In this document: positions 1 to 5,695 of the stretch, one piece after another
How the letters are laid out: each line of letters opens with the position of its first letter
Numbering within the stretch: position 1 is the first letter of the stretch
From: Pseudonocardiales bacterium
Lineage (GTDB): Bacteria > Actinomycetota > Actinomycetes > Mycobacteriales > Pseudonocardiaceae
NCBI GenBank assembly: GCA_025465385.1
Contig: JAODNG010000549.1
Location: forward strand, 1 to 12,942
Length of the DNA stretch: 12,942 nucleotides
Direction: 5' to 3'
Notes under the pieces: generated by a model
Databases searched by the model: none
What the model was told of the DNA's origin: nothing
Seen by the model: the letters and a program-made list of their open reading frames with translations, nothing else
Translations under genes and position numbers: made by a program

Positions 1-117
1 GTAGCGGAGAGTTCCGGCTTCATTGGCGGCTATTTGTGCCAGTGCTCTGGCTACCTTGGCGAACTCGTCGCGGGTTTCGGGGGAGACGTGGAGTTCGGCT
101 CGAACAGTGATGGTCAT
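1..117 (-). CDS. ABM-domain (putative quinol/antibiotic biosynthesis) monooxygenase, N-terminal part
   Basis: This is a partial gene. 39 codons run from an ATG at 117-115 off the left edge, so the C-terminus is missing. The protein begins MTITVRAELHVSPETRDEFA and continues to AGTLRY. An opening beta strand, a helix with a run of Ala and Lys, and then the EAGTLRY turn is the usual start of small ABM/YgiN-like dimeric alpha-beta barrel proteins, where the motif reads E-x-G-x-x-x-Y. Such proteins are usually near 100 aa and oxidise quinol-like or polyketide substrates without a metal, or act in related redox steps. GGAGG lies 7 bases before the ATG and fixes the start. An in-frame GTG four codons upstream lacks a better site. 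It points the same way as the oxidoreductase upstream, but 355 bases separate them. The exact substrate cannot be inferred. Confidence 0.65.
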   Translation of the reverse strand, partial: MTITVRAELHVSPETRDEFAKVARALAQIAANEAGTLRY

Positions 118-472
118 CGGGGCCTCCACGGCGGTCAGAGATCGGTCCGACTACGGCGACCGTTGGGCATGTCGACGCGTTACGGGCGGCTCGCAGGGTA
201 TGTCCACTGGCCGACGGGCACACGGCCCGACCGGTGGTTCGCCTTGCGCTGTAGCGCCCAGGAACGCCTCGCGCAACCACCGGTCTCCAGTCACCTTTCC
301 GGCACCGGCGCTCCGGACCGCGAGATCCGGCAGGCCTGGTGTGACGCCCACCCCCGTTGACAAGCGCCGGCCCTACAGCCTCGGTACGTGTCGCTGATCC
401 GCGCGAAGGGAATCCTCTACGGAGACGCGGCGATCGGCATCCGAGACACCGCCTTCCGCTCTGACTGCTCGG
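118..472. other. Intergenic region with no recognisable gene
   Basis: There are 355 bases between the stop of the quinone oxidoreductase and the start of the ABM gene. Reading frames exist on both strands, for example 34-360 plus and 151-363 minus, but none has a convincing ribosome binding site or a protein I recognise. A TTGACA hexamer occurs at 357-362 on the plus strand without a good -10 partner. The promoter of the ABM gene may lie near 130-200 but cannot be pinned down. Confidence 0.4.
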
Positions 473-1480
473 CTATGTGTTTGTCACGACGATCTTGCCG
501 ATGGTCTGGCCAGTCTCGACTAGGCGGTGCGCTTCGCGCAGCGTGTCGGCGTTCATCGGCTGTAGTTGGGTGGTCAAAGTGGAGCGGATCGTGCCCTTGT
601 CGACCAGCCGCGCCACGTCACCGAGAAGAACGTGGTGGGCTGGGTCGGCTGGGGCGAACAGCGGCCGGGTGAACATGAACTCCCAGTGCCAGGACAGGCT
701 CTTGGCTTTCAACGGCAATAGGTCGAGTGCGTCAGGTTCGTCGATCGCGGTGACGTGGCCACCTGGCCGCAGCAGCGCCGCGAAGGCGTCGACATTGCCG
801 CGCGAGTGGGGCGTGAAGACGTAGTCGACGCCTTCTGGCGCTGCAACGCGGACGTTCGCGGTGAGGTCGCCGTGGTGGTCGACGACATGGTGGGCGCCGA
901 GCCCGGACACCCAGGCCTGCGAGTCAGGCCGGGATGCGGTACCGATAACGGTCAGGTTCGTCAGCGTCCGGGCTAGCTGGACCAGGATGGATCCGACCCC
1001 GCCCGCGGCGCCGAGGATCAGCAGGGTTCCGGTGGCCTGCCGGCCAAGCGCGAAGCGGTCGAACAGCGTTTCCCACGCGGTGATCGCGGTCAACGGAAGC
1101 GCGGCGGCGTGGGCGAAGTCGAGCGTCTTGGGCAGGTGGCCGACCAGGCGTTCGTCGACGAGGTGGAAATCCGCGTTGGTTCCGGGACGGTCGATCGATC
1201 CGGCGTAGTAGACGGCATCGCCAGGGATGAACAGTGTGACGTCCGCGCCGACGGCCTCGACGACCCCGGCCGCGTCGTAGCCGAGGACCTTCGTGGCCCC
1301 AGCCGGGTCGTTGCCGGCGCGGACCTTGACGTCAACCGGGTTGACCGACACCGCGCTCACCCGCACGAGCAGGTCGTGCGGCGCCGGTTCGGGGACGGGC
1401 AGTTCGACGTCGATCAGGCTGTCGGGATTGTCGATCGGGAGGCTCGCCCGGTAGGCCACGGCATGCATAGTGTTCGTCAT
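473..1480 (-). CDS. Medium-chain dehydrogenase/reductase, NADPH:quinone-reductase type
   Basis: This is a complete 335-aa cytosolic oxidoreductase. Residues 20-130 form the GroES-like catalytic domain, including VSVNPVDVKVRAG at 44-56 and LGYDAAGVVEAVG at 66-78. The nucleotide-binding Rossmann fold follows, with GAAGGVGS at 157-164, the NADPH-binding signature of quinone oxidoreductases and related zinc-free MDR enzymes. The cysteine-rich structural zinc loop of classical alcohol dehydrogenases is absent. Length and order fit the family often named zinc-type alcohol dehydrogenase-like or quinone oxidoreductase. The likely reaction is NADPH-dependent reduction of a quinone or an activated double bond; the substrate is unknown. 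The start chosen is the ATG at 1480, with a weak upstream GGTCGCGG. A second ATG at 1468 has no better site. Downstream, in the same direction, lies an ABM monooxygenase. Confidence 0.85.
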   Translation of the reverse strand: MTNTMHAVAYRASLPIDNPDSLIDVELPVPEPAPHDLLVRVSAVSVNPVDVKVRAGNDPAGATKVLGYDAAGVVEAVGADVTLFIPGDAVYYAGSIDRPGTNADFHLVDERLVGHLPKTLDFAHAAALPLTAITAWETLFDRFALGRQATGTLLILGAAGGVGSILVQLARTLTNLTVIGTASRPDSQAWVSGLGAHHVVDHHGDLTANVRVAAPEGVDYVFTPHSRGNVDAFAALLRPGGHVTAIDEPDALDLLPLKAKSLSWHWEFMFTRPLFAPADPAHHVLLGDVARLVDKGTIRSTLTTQLQPMNADTLREAHRLVETGQTIGKIVVTNT

Positions 1481-1600
1481 GACCGCGACCGTAGGTCAGG
1501 ACTGATAGTGGCCGTCGACAGCTAAGTGGGGCACGAAGGCAGCTCCAGGAGAGCTCGATGCGCTGACCCGAGCCGCCCCTGAGCGCGGCGCGCGGTAGTC

Positions 1601-1839
1601 CTACGGGCGTACCGATCCCCAGCTGGTAAACATCGGCGGTCCGAACTTCGGTGGGGTGGGCCGATATGCTCCCGATGCGGTCCCCGCAATAAGCACTGCC
1701 GGGGGCCTCGCCGAGTCATCCCCGTCCCGTTCGGCCAGCAGCGCCCGCGCCGCGGCGGAACCCGCCGCGACGCCGTCCCGCGTGGGGCTGCCGGCGGGCA
1801 GCCCGGCCAGTTGCCAGCGAGCTGGCTATCGAATTCGAT
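1601..1839 (-). pseudogene. Fragment of a vanadium-dependent haloperoxidase / PAP2-like protein
   Basis: Reading the minus strand, the frame ending at the stop 1603-1601 gives LAGLPAGSPTRDGVAAGSAA, then RALLAERDGDDSARP and, further on, YRPTPPKFGPPMFTSWGSV. This matches from memory the middle of bacterial vanadium haloperoxidase-like proteins: a G-V-A-x-G-x-A-A-A-x-A-x-L helix, an R-x-x-D-G loop, then W/Y-R-P-T-P-P-x-F followed by W-G-x-V. Upstream, EFDSQLA sits in a different frame at 1836-1816, so a one-base shift near 1816-1819 separates the two parts. The 5' part before about 1840, and all sequence after W-G-x-V including the histidine and arginine vanadate or phosphate site, are missing. 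No start codon with a ribosome binding site is present. It is a dead remnant between two intact redox genes. Confidence 0.6.
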
Positions 1840-1877
1840 GAGCCTGGAGACTGGTGCAGGTGTGATCGTGGCTGTGA

Positions 1878-2570
1878 TTAACGTGGGTCGGTGAAACCGC
1901 CGGGGCTGTGGGGCGTGGCGCGCCACTGGGGTGAGCGCTGCGGGCTCGCCTCTGACAGGGCGCGCCGCACGCCGTCGGCGTCGAGGTCTTTGGTGTACAC
2001 CGGAGTGCCGGGCTGCTGGCGCCACGACTGGTCCAGGCTTCCAGCGTCTACGGCGTCGAATCCGAGCTCGTCGATCAGTTCCATGACCACTGCTTTGGCA
2101 GTGTCGTCGTCACCAGCTACCGGCAGGGCTATGCGTCCGGGCGTATCTGCTGGGCGGCCGTTGTCCCGCAGGTGATCCGCGTAGATGTTGTTAAACGCCT
2201 TGATCACTGGCCGACCGAGCTGCTGTTCCACCCATCGGCTTTCGGCCATGCCGTCGTCGATCGCGTCGATGCGGCCGTCGCGCTGTTGGGGGTAATAGTT
2301 GCCGGTGTCCACGACGACGATGTCGCCCGCGTCGGCGAACAGATCGTCAGGCAGGTCGGGAACGTTCTTCTCCGGGATGGTGACGACGACGACGTCCTTG
2401 TCGCGCGCTGCCTCGGTAACTGAAACCGCGGTGGCGCCGGTCTCCGCGGCCAGATCGCGCAGCGTTTCGGGACCGCGCGAGTTCGCCACGGAAACCGCGT
2501 GCCCTAGTGCTGCAAAACGCCGCGTCAGGGTACCCCCGATATTGCCAGCACCGATGATGCCGATCTTCAT
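1878..2570 (-). CDS. NADPH-dependent F420 reductase-like NAD(P)-binding protein
   Basis: This is a complete 230-aa soluble protein. It opens with MKIGIIGAGNIGGTLTRRF, whose GAGNIGG at 7-13 is a G-x-G-x-x-G dinucleotide loop. ANSRG at 29-33 follows; Ser-Arg after the second strand usually contacts the 2'-phosphate of NADP. VVVTIP at 61-66 and VIKAFNNI at 122-129 are typical of the F420:NADP oxidoreductase and ProC-like superfamily (Pfam F420_oxidored). In actinomycetes many such proteins act as general NADP-linked reductases and not as true F420 enzymes, so the substrate is left open. The start is certain: AGGAG lies 7 bases before the ATG at 2570. The C-terminus, with YTKDLDADGVRRAL and a Pro-rich tail, looks intact. 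It is the first gene of the minus-strand redox group. Confidence 0.85.
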   Translation of the reverse strand: MKIGIIGAGNIGGTLTRRFAALGHAVSVANSRGPETLRDLAAETGATAVSVTEAARDKDVVVVTIPEKNVPDLPDDLFADAGDIVVVDTGNYYPQQRDGRIDAIDDGMAESRWVEQQLGRPVIKAFNNIYADHLRDNGRPADTPGRIALPVAGDDDTAKAVVMELIDELGFDAVDAGSLDQSWRQQPGTPVYTKDLDADGVRRALSEASPQRSPQWRATPHSPGGFTDPR

Positions 2571-2904
2571 GTGTGCTCCTGACTGCGGTGATGGCGTTCA
2601 GCGCATCTCCGTAGCGCCGGCCGCCCTTTGGACAGGGAATTGCAGTACGATTGCTGCCTCGATGGTGAGGGCAGCATCGACTGCACAGCAAGGTCAGCCT
2701 TCGAGTATGAGCCTTGAACGCTCGTTCGTCTTCGACGCCAGCGCCCATGTGCGTATCCCGTTGGCGGTAGTTTCGAGTTCCCGCTCGCTGCAATCGACAT
2801 GGGCAGCTCATTGCCTGGTACCACCAATCGCGGCGCGCCGGATCTTAGCGTTGCGGACGAAGACAGCCCGGGACGGTCCGGCGCCCGGACGCGAGGAGCA
2901 ATCG
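2571..2904. other. Divergent intergenic region, no gene found
   Basis: There are 334 bases between the minus-strand reductase and the plus-strand ABC ATPase stub. Open frames cross it, but none shows a known domain or a start with a ribosome binding site. It contains a small inverted repeat, TGCTGCC at 2652-2658 and GGCAGCA at 2670-2676 with an 11-base gap, overlapped by a second one, TCGATG at 2659-2664 and CATCGA at 2675-2680. Either could be an operator for the divergent promoters expected here. No clear -35/-10 pair was seen. Confidence 0.35.
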
Positions 2905-3038
2905 ATGATCGAGGCACATCAGCTGACCAAGCGGTACGGGGAGAAAACGGTGGTCGACCGGCTGGACTTCGTCGTCCGGCCCGGCGCCGTGACCGGCTTC
3001 CTGGGCCCCAACGCGCGGGCAAGTCCACCACGATGTGA
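2905..3038 (+). pseudogene. 5' stub of an ABC transporter ATP-binding protein, frameshifted in Walker A
   Basis: A good ribosome binding site, GAGGAG at 2893-2898, leads into an ATG at 2905. The reading MIEAHQLTKRYGEKTVVDRL and then VRPGAVTGFLGPN is the standard start of an ABC-2-type exporter ATPase, with the A-loop aromatic at KRYG and the beginning of Walker A. One G is missing at about 3013. After that the correct sequence AGKSTTM continues in another frame and meets TGA at 3036-3038. Everything after Walker A, including the Q-loop, signature motif and Walker B, is gone, and unrelated DNA follows. With the shift the ribosome reads on to a stop at 3079-3081. No functional ATPase can be made. 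The well-kept 5' end suggests a fairly recent loss. Confidence 0.85.
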
Positions 3039-3308
3039 TCAAGCTTTCTTTGCCAACAAGATCATCTACTGGTACTGCTGACAGATTCGCGTTTGCACAT
3101 AGTACGACCAATCCGTTTCTGCATTCGGACTTGGCACCGTAAGCGCGCCCGCGTTGAAAGCGGGTAACAGAGTTGGACGGGGTCACATTCGGACAGGCGA
3201 CCGCCTTCGTCGAAGCATGGGGACGCTAGATGATTTTTGGGTTGTAACATGCTGGCCGTTAACTCCGATTAAGCTTTTAGGCCACCGCCGGGGGAGATCG
3301 GAACCATC
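3039..3308. other. AT-richer non-coding junction DNA
   Basis: These 270 bases follow the ATPase break. They are visibly less GC-rich than the neighbours, with runs such as TGATTTTTGGGTTGTAACAT at 3231-3250. No start with a ribosome binding site and no known domain is present. A small hairpin, CCCGC at 3148-3152 and GCGGG at 3160-3164, is the only structure seen. I read it as scar DNA left by deletion or insertion, though an undetected promoter for the downstream frame could be here. Confidence 0.35.
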
Positions 3309-3434
3309 GTGATCACGACCCAGCCGCCACAGATGCCGACACAGCCGTGGTCGGCATATCTGCCGCTCCCACCGATCGCCCGAAACGGTTTCGGCATCAC
3401 CGCCGTGGCACTCCCCGCCCAGCAAGATCATTAG
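3309..3434 (+). pseudogene. Truncated start of a small membrane protein (DUF4190-like), or a 41-aa peptide
   Basis: A GTG at 3309 opens a 41-codon frame ending at TAG 3432-3434. It reads VITTQPPQMPTQPWSAYLPL followed by PPIARNGFGITAVALPAQQD and H. A Pro/Gln-rich head running into A-R-N-G-F-G-I-T-A is how many actinobacterial DUF4190-type two-helix membrane proteins begin; the next residues would normally start the first membrane helix. Here the frame changes character after ITAVAL and stops, so it looks cut off at the helix. GGGGGAG at 3290-3296 lies 12 bases before the GTG, which is rather far. It may also be a genuine short peptide, but the family resemblance makes truncation more likely. 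The resemblance is from memory. Confidence 0.4.
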
Positions 3435-3462
3435 TGATGGGGCTGAGGCGACGGTGTACGTC

Positions 3463-3486
3463 ATAGTGGGCGCATAAATCCACTAT
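3463..3486. promoter_or_regulatory. Perfect 7-bp inverted repeat, likely operator of the DUF6879-XRE operon
   Basis: ATAGTGG at 3463-3469 and CCACTAT at 3480-3486 are exact reverse complements separated by 10 bases. The loop holds CATAAA at 3473-3478, a 4-of-6 match to a -10 box, but no matching -35 was found. The repeat ends two bases before the AGGAGGG ribosome binding site (3488-3494) of the first operon gene. A symmetric site here fits binding by a dimeric XRE repressor such as the one encoded third in the operon. It could equally act as an RNA hairpin next to the ribosome binding site. Confidence 0.5.
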
Positions 3487-3499
3487 CAGGAGGGTCGCC

Positions 3500-3706
3500 A
3501 TGCGACTTGTGCAACTCGCGAAGGACGCGTCCAGCGGTGAGAAGAACTGCCCATCTGTGCACGACGACCTCGATGGCACCGACTTCGTCCTGGTCGGCCC
3601 GACCGTCGACAGCTCGGCTGTGGACAACGTCCTGCCGCACGAGGGTGTTGTCCGGATCAAGCGCGAGGTGGTCATCGAAGCCGTCCAGCGGTACCTGGCC
3701 CGCTGA
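3500..3706 (+). CDS. Small 68-aa protein, first gene of the DUF6879-XRE operon
   Basis: A strong ribosome binding site (AGGAGGG, 5 bases before the ATG at 3500) leads a 68-aa soluble, acidic protein beginning MRLVQLAKDASSGEKNCPSV. I cannot assign a named domain with certainty. Its place and size match the DUF397-type small partners that accompany Scr1/DUF5753 regulators in actinomycetes, but the usual W-R-K-S-S-x-S motif of DUF397 is absent. It more closely recalls unnamed proteins that start with the same L-A-K-D-A-S-S-G-E-K block and end in a short helix (EVVIEAVQRYLAR). Its TGA at 3704-3706 overlaps the ATG of the next gene by one base, so translation is coupled. The conserved SSGEKNCPSV stretch at 11-20 is the likely functional face. 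Confidence 0.75.
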   Translation: MRLVQLAKDASSGEKNCPSVHDDLDGTDFVLVGPTVDSSAVDNVLPHEGVVRIKREVVIEAVQRYLAR

Positions 3707-4287
3707 TGTCAGCGTCGCCGAGCCCTGGGTTCGACGACTACTTCGAGCTGGCCGAGGTCGACATTTTCCGGCTGGAGACTCTGCAGAGCTACGGCAACTC
3801 CGGCGAGGATCCGGCCCTAGCCGCGTTCGAGGCCGGCGAACCGCATCTCATCACCCCAGGCAAACGCGAGTGGCTCGCCCTGGTGCGCGACCGCACCGCA
3901 ACGGGCTGCGCTATGCAGCGCGTTCACATCCTTCGGGAACCGATCACGGCCTACCTGCGCTTCGAGCTGACGTGGGGCTACCTGCCGAACGTGGAGGCTG
4001 GAGAGGAGATCGGAATCATCCCAGTGCCGCCGGGCAAGCCCTGGCCCACAGAGCTGCCCGAGCGGACGGACTTCTGGCTCTTCGACCTCACTGTGCTGTA
4101 CGCGATGCGTTACGACCGCGCCAATGCCTGGATGGCGACCGAGCAAGTCACCAAGCCTCGCGCCATCGAGCAGGCACGGCGCTGGCGCGAGGCCGCGCTA
4201 CGACTCGCCGTCCCATGGCACGACTACATCGATTCCCACCCCCAACTCGCGAGGATTGTCTCCGAGGGAGACCTCGCTGCGTTCTAA
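3706..4287 (+). CDS. DUF6879 family protein
   Basis: This is a complete 193-aa soluble protein that starts at an ATG overlapping the previous stop. Recognised blocks from memory of DUF6879 are FDDYFELAEVDIFRLET at residues 8-24, a W-L-A-L-V segment followed by a basic G-C-A-M-Q-R-V-H strand, LREPITAYLRFELTWGYLPN in the middle, GEEIGIIPVP, and a C-terminal helix ending in VPWHDYI. The pattern E-x-FRLE, then R-V-H-I-L-x-E-P-x-x-x-Y, then G-E-x-I, is what links it to the family. The molecular function of DUF6879 is not established. It is commonly seen next to XRE regulators, which fits here, and a regulatory or toxin-like partner role has been inferred only from that context. No signal peptide or membrane helix is present. 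Confidence 0.8.
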   Translation: MSASPSPGFDDYFELAEVDIFRLETLQSYGNSGEDPALAAFEAGEPHLITPGKREWLALVRDRTATGCAMQRVHILREPITAYLRFELTWGYLPNVEAGEEIGIIPVPPGKPWPTELPERTDFWLFDLTVLYAMRYDRANAWMATEQVTKPRAIEQARRWREAALRLAVPWHDYIDSHPQLARIVSEGDLAAF

Positions 4288-4303
4288 GGGGAAGGGACAT
4301 CCA

Positions 4304-5149
4304 GTGGCGCTGAGTCCGCGCCGTGCTCGCCTCGCCGCGCGGCTAAAAGCCATCCGTGCAGGAGTAGCCCCGTCGGGCACCGAGTTTGCCAGGATTATCG
4401 GCTGGGGCCAACCCCGACTATCGAAGCTGGAGACCGGCAAGCAGCTGCCGACCGAGTCGGACATCCAGGCCTGGGTTGCTGCGGCGGGAGCCTGCGAATC
4501 GGTTGCGGCTGAGCTGCTGGGGCTGCTTGCCGCCGCGCGGATCGAGTACGTCACCCACCGGGACGAGTCGCGCATCGAGGGCGGTCTGACGAAGGTCTCC
4601 GACGCTCAGGCGGTGCTGGAGGCCCGCGCCACGCACATTGCAGAGTGGCAGCCCGCAATGGTGCCCGGATTAGTGCAGACCGCAGCCTATGCGCGGGAGT
4701 TGTTCGAGGGGCGCCCCACCCTGACCGACCCCGGGGATGTCGACCCGGACGCGATGGTGACGGCACGGGTGCGGCGGCAAGATGTCCTGTACCAGCCGGG
4801 CCGGCGGATCGAGCTCATTGTCGGTGAGGCGGCGCTGTGCAGCACCCCCGGGACGATCGGGACTCTGCTGGGCCAACTGGACCGGCTGGTATCGGTCATC
4901 GACCTACCGACCGTTGAGCTCGGCATCGTGCCGTTCCCGGTCATGCCGGTCATGCCGCTGTCTAGCTTCTACATGCACGACGACGTGGTTTACATCGAGA
5001 CGCTGACCGCCGAGCAGCAGCTCGCCGAGCCGGATGAGGTGGCCGTCTACGTCAAAGCGTTCGGCATGCTGCGCGAGGCTGCCGTCACCGGCCCGAACGC
5101 CGTGGCCCTTATCCAGCGGGTCGCCGCCGAACTTCGGGTCCGCAGCTGA
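4304..5149 (+). CDS. Scr1-type XRE transcriptional regulator with DUF5753 domain
   Basis: This is a 281-aa DNA-binding protein. The start is set at the GTG 4304-4306, with AAGGGA 6 bases before it. The frame stays open upstream to 4124, but that extension overlaps the DUF6879 gene and has no site of its own. Residues 10-65 form a helix-turn-helix: TEFARIIGWGQPRLSKLETG at 26-45 is the recognition part. From about residue 86 the DUF5753 effector domain follows, with EWQPAMVPGLVQTAAYAREL, VTARVRRQDVLY, the E-L-I-V-G-E-A-A-L strand and a final PDEVAVYVKAF-x-M-L-R-E-A-A segment. Proteins of this build are named Scr1 family TA-system antitoxin-like regulators and often sit with DUF397 or DUF6879 partners in developmental and antibiotic control of actinomycetes. 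It probably autoregulates through the repeat at 3463-3486; that part is inference. Confidence 0.88.
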   Translation: MALSPRRARLAARLKAIRAGVAPSGTEFARIIGWGQPRLSKLETGKQLPTESDIQAWVAAAGACESVAAELLGLLAAARIEYVTHRDESRIEGGLTKVSDAQAVLEARATHIAEWQPAMVPGLVQTAAYARELFEGRPTLTDPGDVDPDAMVTARVRRQDVLYQPGRRIELIVGEAALCSTPGTIGTLLGQLDRLVSVIDLPTVELGIVPFPVMPVMPLSSFYMHDDVVYIETLTAEQQLAEPDEVAVYVKAFGMLREAAVTGPNAVALIQRVAAELRVRS

Positions 5150-5199
5150 CCCCAAGGAATACGCGCCGACTTCGACTGACTGTGTGTCGGGAGGACCGC

Positions 5200-5231
5200 C
5201 GGCACGGTCAAGGAGGATCGAACCCGTGCCG
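5200..5231 (+). other. Hairpin with a Shine-Dalgarno site in its loop
   Basis: CGGCACGG at 5200-5207 and CCGTGCCG at 5224-5231 are exact 8-bp complements around a 16-base loop. The loop holds AAGGAGGA at 5210-5217, and the downstream arm contains the GTG (5226-5228) that would start the broken LuxR-type reading frame. It lies 51 bases after the XRE stop, so it may serve as that operon's terminator (no T-run follows). It may also be the remains of a structure that hid a start codon. Confidence 0.45.
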
Positions 5232-5452
5232 CCGGCCACCCGACCGCTGACGCGCCAGCCGAGCGCGAAATCCTACTCGCCATCGGTCAAGGCCAGACCA
5301 AGGCAGAAATCGCCCAGCGCCTGGTCCTATCCGAATCCACAGTCAAGACCCACGTCGGCCGGGTATTGGAGAAAATTTGCGCCCGCGACCGCATTCAAGC
5401 CGTGATCCTCACCTACGACCTGGGGCTCACACACCCCAGCGGAACCGGATGA
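5226..5452 (+). pseudogene. LuxR/NarL-type helix-turn-helix remnant with a 2-base insertion
   Basis: From 5267 to the TGA at 5450-5452, 61 codons encode a clean LuxR-type DNA-binding domain: EILLAIGQGQTKAEIAQRL, then LSESTVKTHVGRVLEKI, then ARDRIQAVILTYDLGL. This carries the usual S-E-S-T-V-K-T-H recognition helix and the R-D-R-x-Q-A-V end. A GTG at 5226 with AAGGAGGA 8 bases upstream starts VPPATRPLT in another frame. Between them the extra CG at 5253-5254 breaks the expected LTPAEREIL. Removing those two bases would restore a 74-aa frame. The N-terminal receiver or sensor part of a typical regulator is absent, so it is either a decayed C-terminal fragment or a small HTH-only regulator lost by one duplication. 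Confidence 0.75.
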
Positions 5453-5573
5453 TCGCATCGAAGCGTCCATAACTCTCCGAGTTGTGGCCACTCCAATTCG
5501 TGTTCGAAACCGCGCGGGCTTCCAGAGCCTGCTGCGCCATTTGGCCGAATGAGTCGGCGCTGGTGGCACTCAT
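5427..5573 (-). CDS. Short hypothetical reading frame of 48 aa
   Basis: An ATG at 5573-5571 opens a frame starting MSATSADSFGQMAQQALEAR and ending in FDAIIRFRWGV. It has no known domain. GGGA lies 7 bases upstream, a weak site. The frame overlaps the tail of the LuxR remnant in antisense. Its amino-acid make-up is protein-like, with few Arg/Pro runs of the kind found in shadow frames, which is the only reason to list it. It may be chance or a fragment. Confidence 0.2.
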   Translation of the reverse strand: MSATSADSFGQMAQQALEARAVSNTNWSGHNSESYGRFDAIIRFRWGV

Positions 5574-5593
5574 GTTGTTCCCGCATTGCAGCG

Positions 5594-5609
5594 CTCACAG
5601 GCGCGAAAC
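5594..5609 (+). promoter_or_regulatory. Partial GlnR-like box upstream of glutamine synthetase
   Basis: CTCAC at 5594-5598, six bases, then GAAAC at 5605-5609 fits the actinobacterial GlnR half-operator gTnAC-n6-GAAAC with one mismatch (C for the first G). It lies 86 bases before the start of the type III glutamine synthetase, a sensible place for nitrogen control. A second pair in phase, needed for the full four-box operator, is not present, so chance cannot be excluded. Confidence 0.3.
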
Positions 5610-5695
5610 ACTCTCGCCATAACAGCGCCGTACGGTGCGGCGGCTGGGCTCTTCAAACAGCTGCTGAGCGTAATACCTTGACGAGAGGTAAAAAA

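Noticed and set aside
357..390. TTGACA at 357-362 as a promoter
   Set aside because: No acceptable -10 box 16-18 bases downstream and no gene it would serve on that strand.
1522..2025. 167-aa minus-strand reading frame
   Set aside because: Its Arg/Pro-rich composition is that of a shadow frame. It overlaps the end of the reductase, and the real signal in this stretch is the haloperoxidase remnant in another frame. Only its short EFDSQLA part belongs to that remnant.
2299..3081. 260-aa plus-strand frame covering the ABC ATPase start
   Set aside because: The upstream part is antisense to the reductase and carries no domain. Only the portion from the ATG at 2905 with its own ribosome binding site is genuine.
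3041..3081. Similarity of FFANKIIYW to the permease segment FIAANEIIYW at about 9280-9312, including a shared 13-base string
   Set aside because: A 13-base match is expected by chance in a window this long, and eleven residues are too few to call a permease remnant.
4124..4303. N-terminal extension of the XRE regulator by 60 residues
   Set aside because: It overlaps the DUF6879 coding sequence, has no ribosome binding site and no XRE-like content, while the GTG at 4304 has a good site.
5549..5695. N-terminal extension of glutamine synthetase by 49 residues
   Set aside because: It contains Cys/Trp/Arg-rich sequence unlike the family, while the ATG at 5696 has GAGAGG at correct spacing and gives the usual length.
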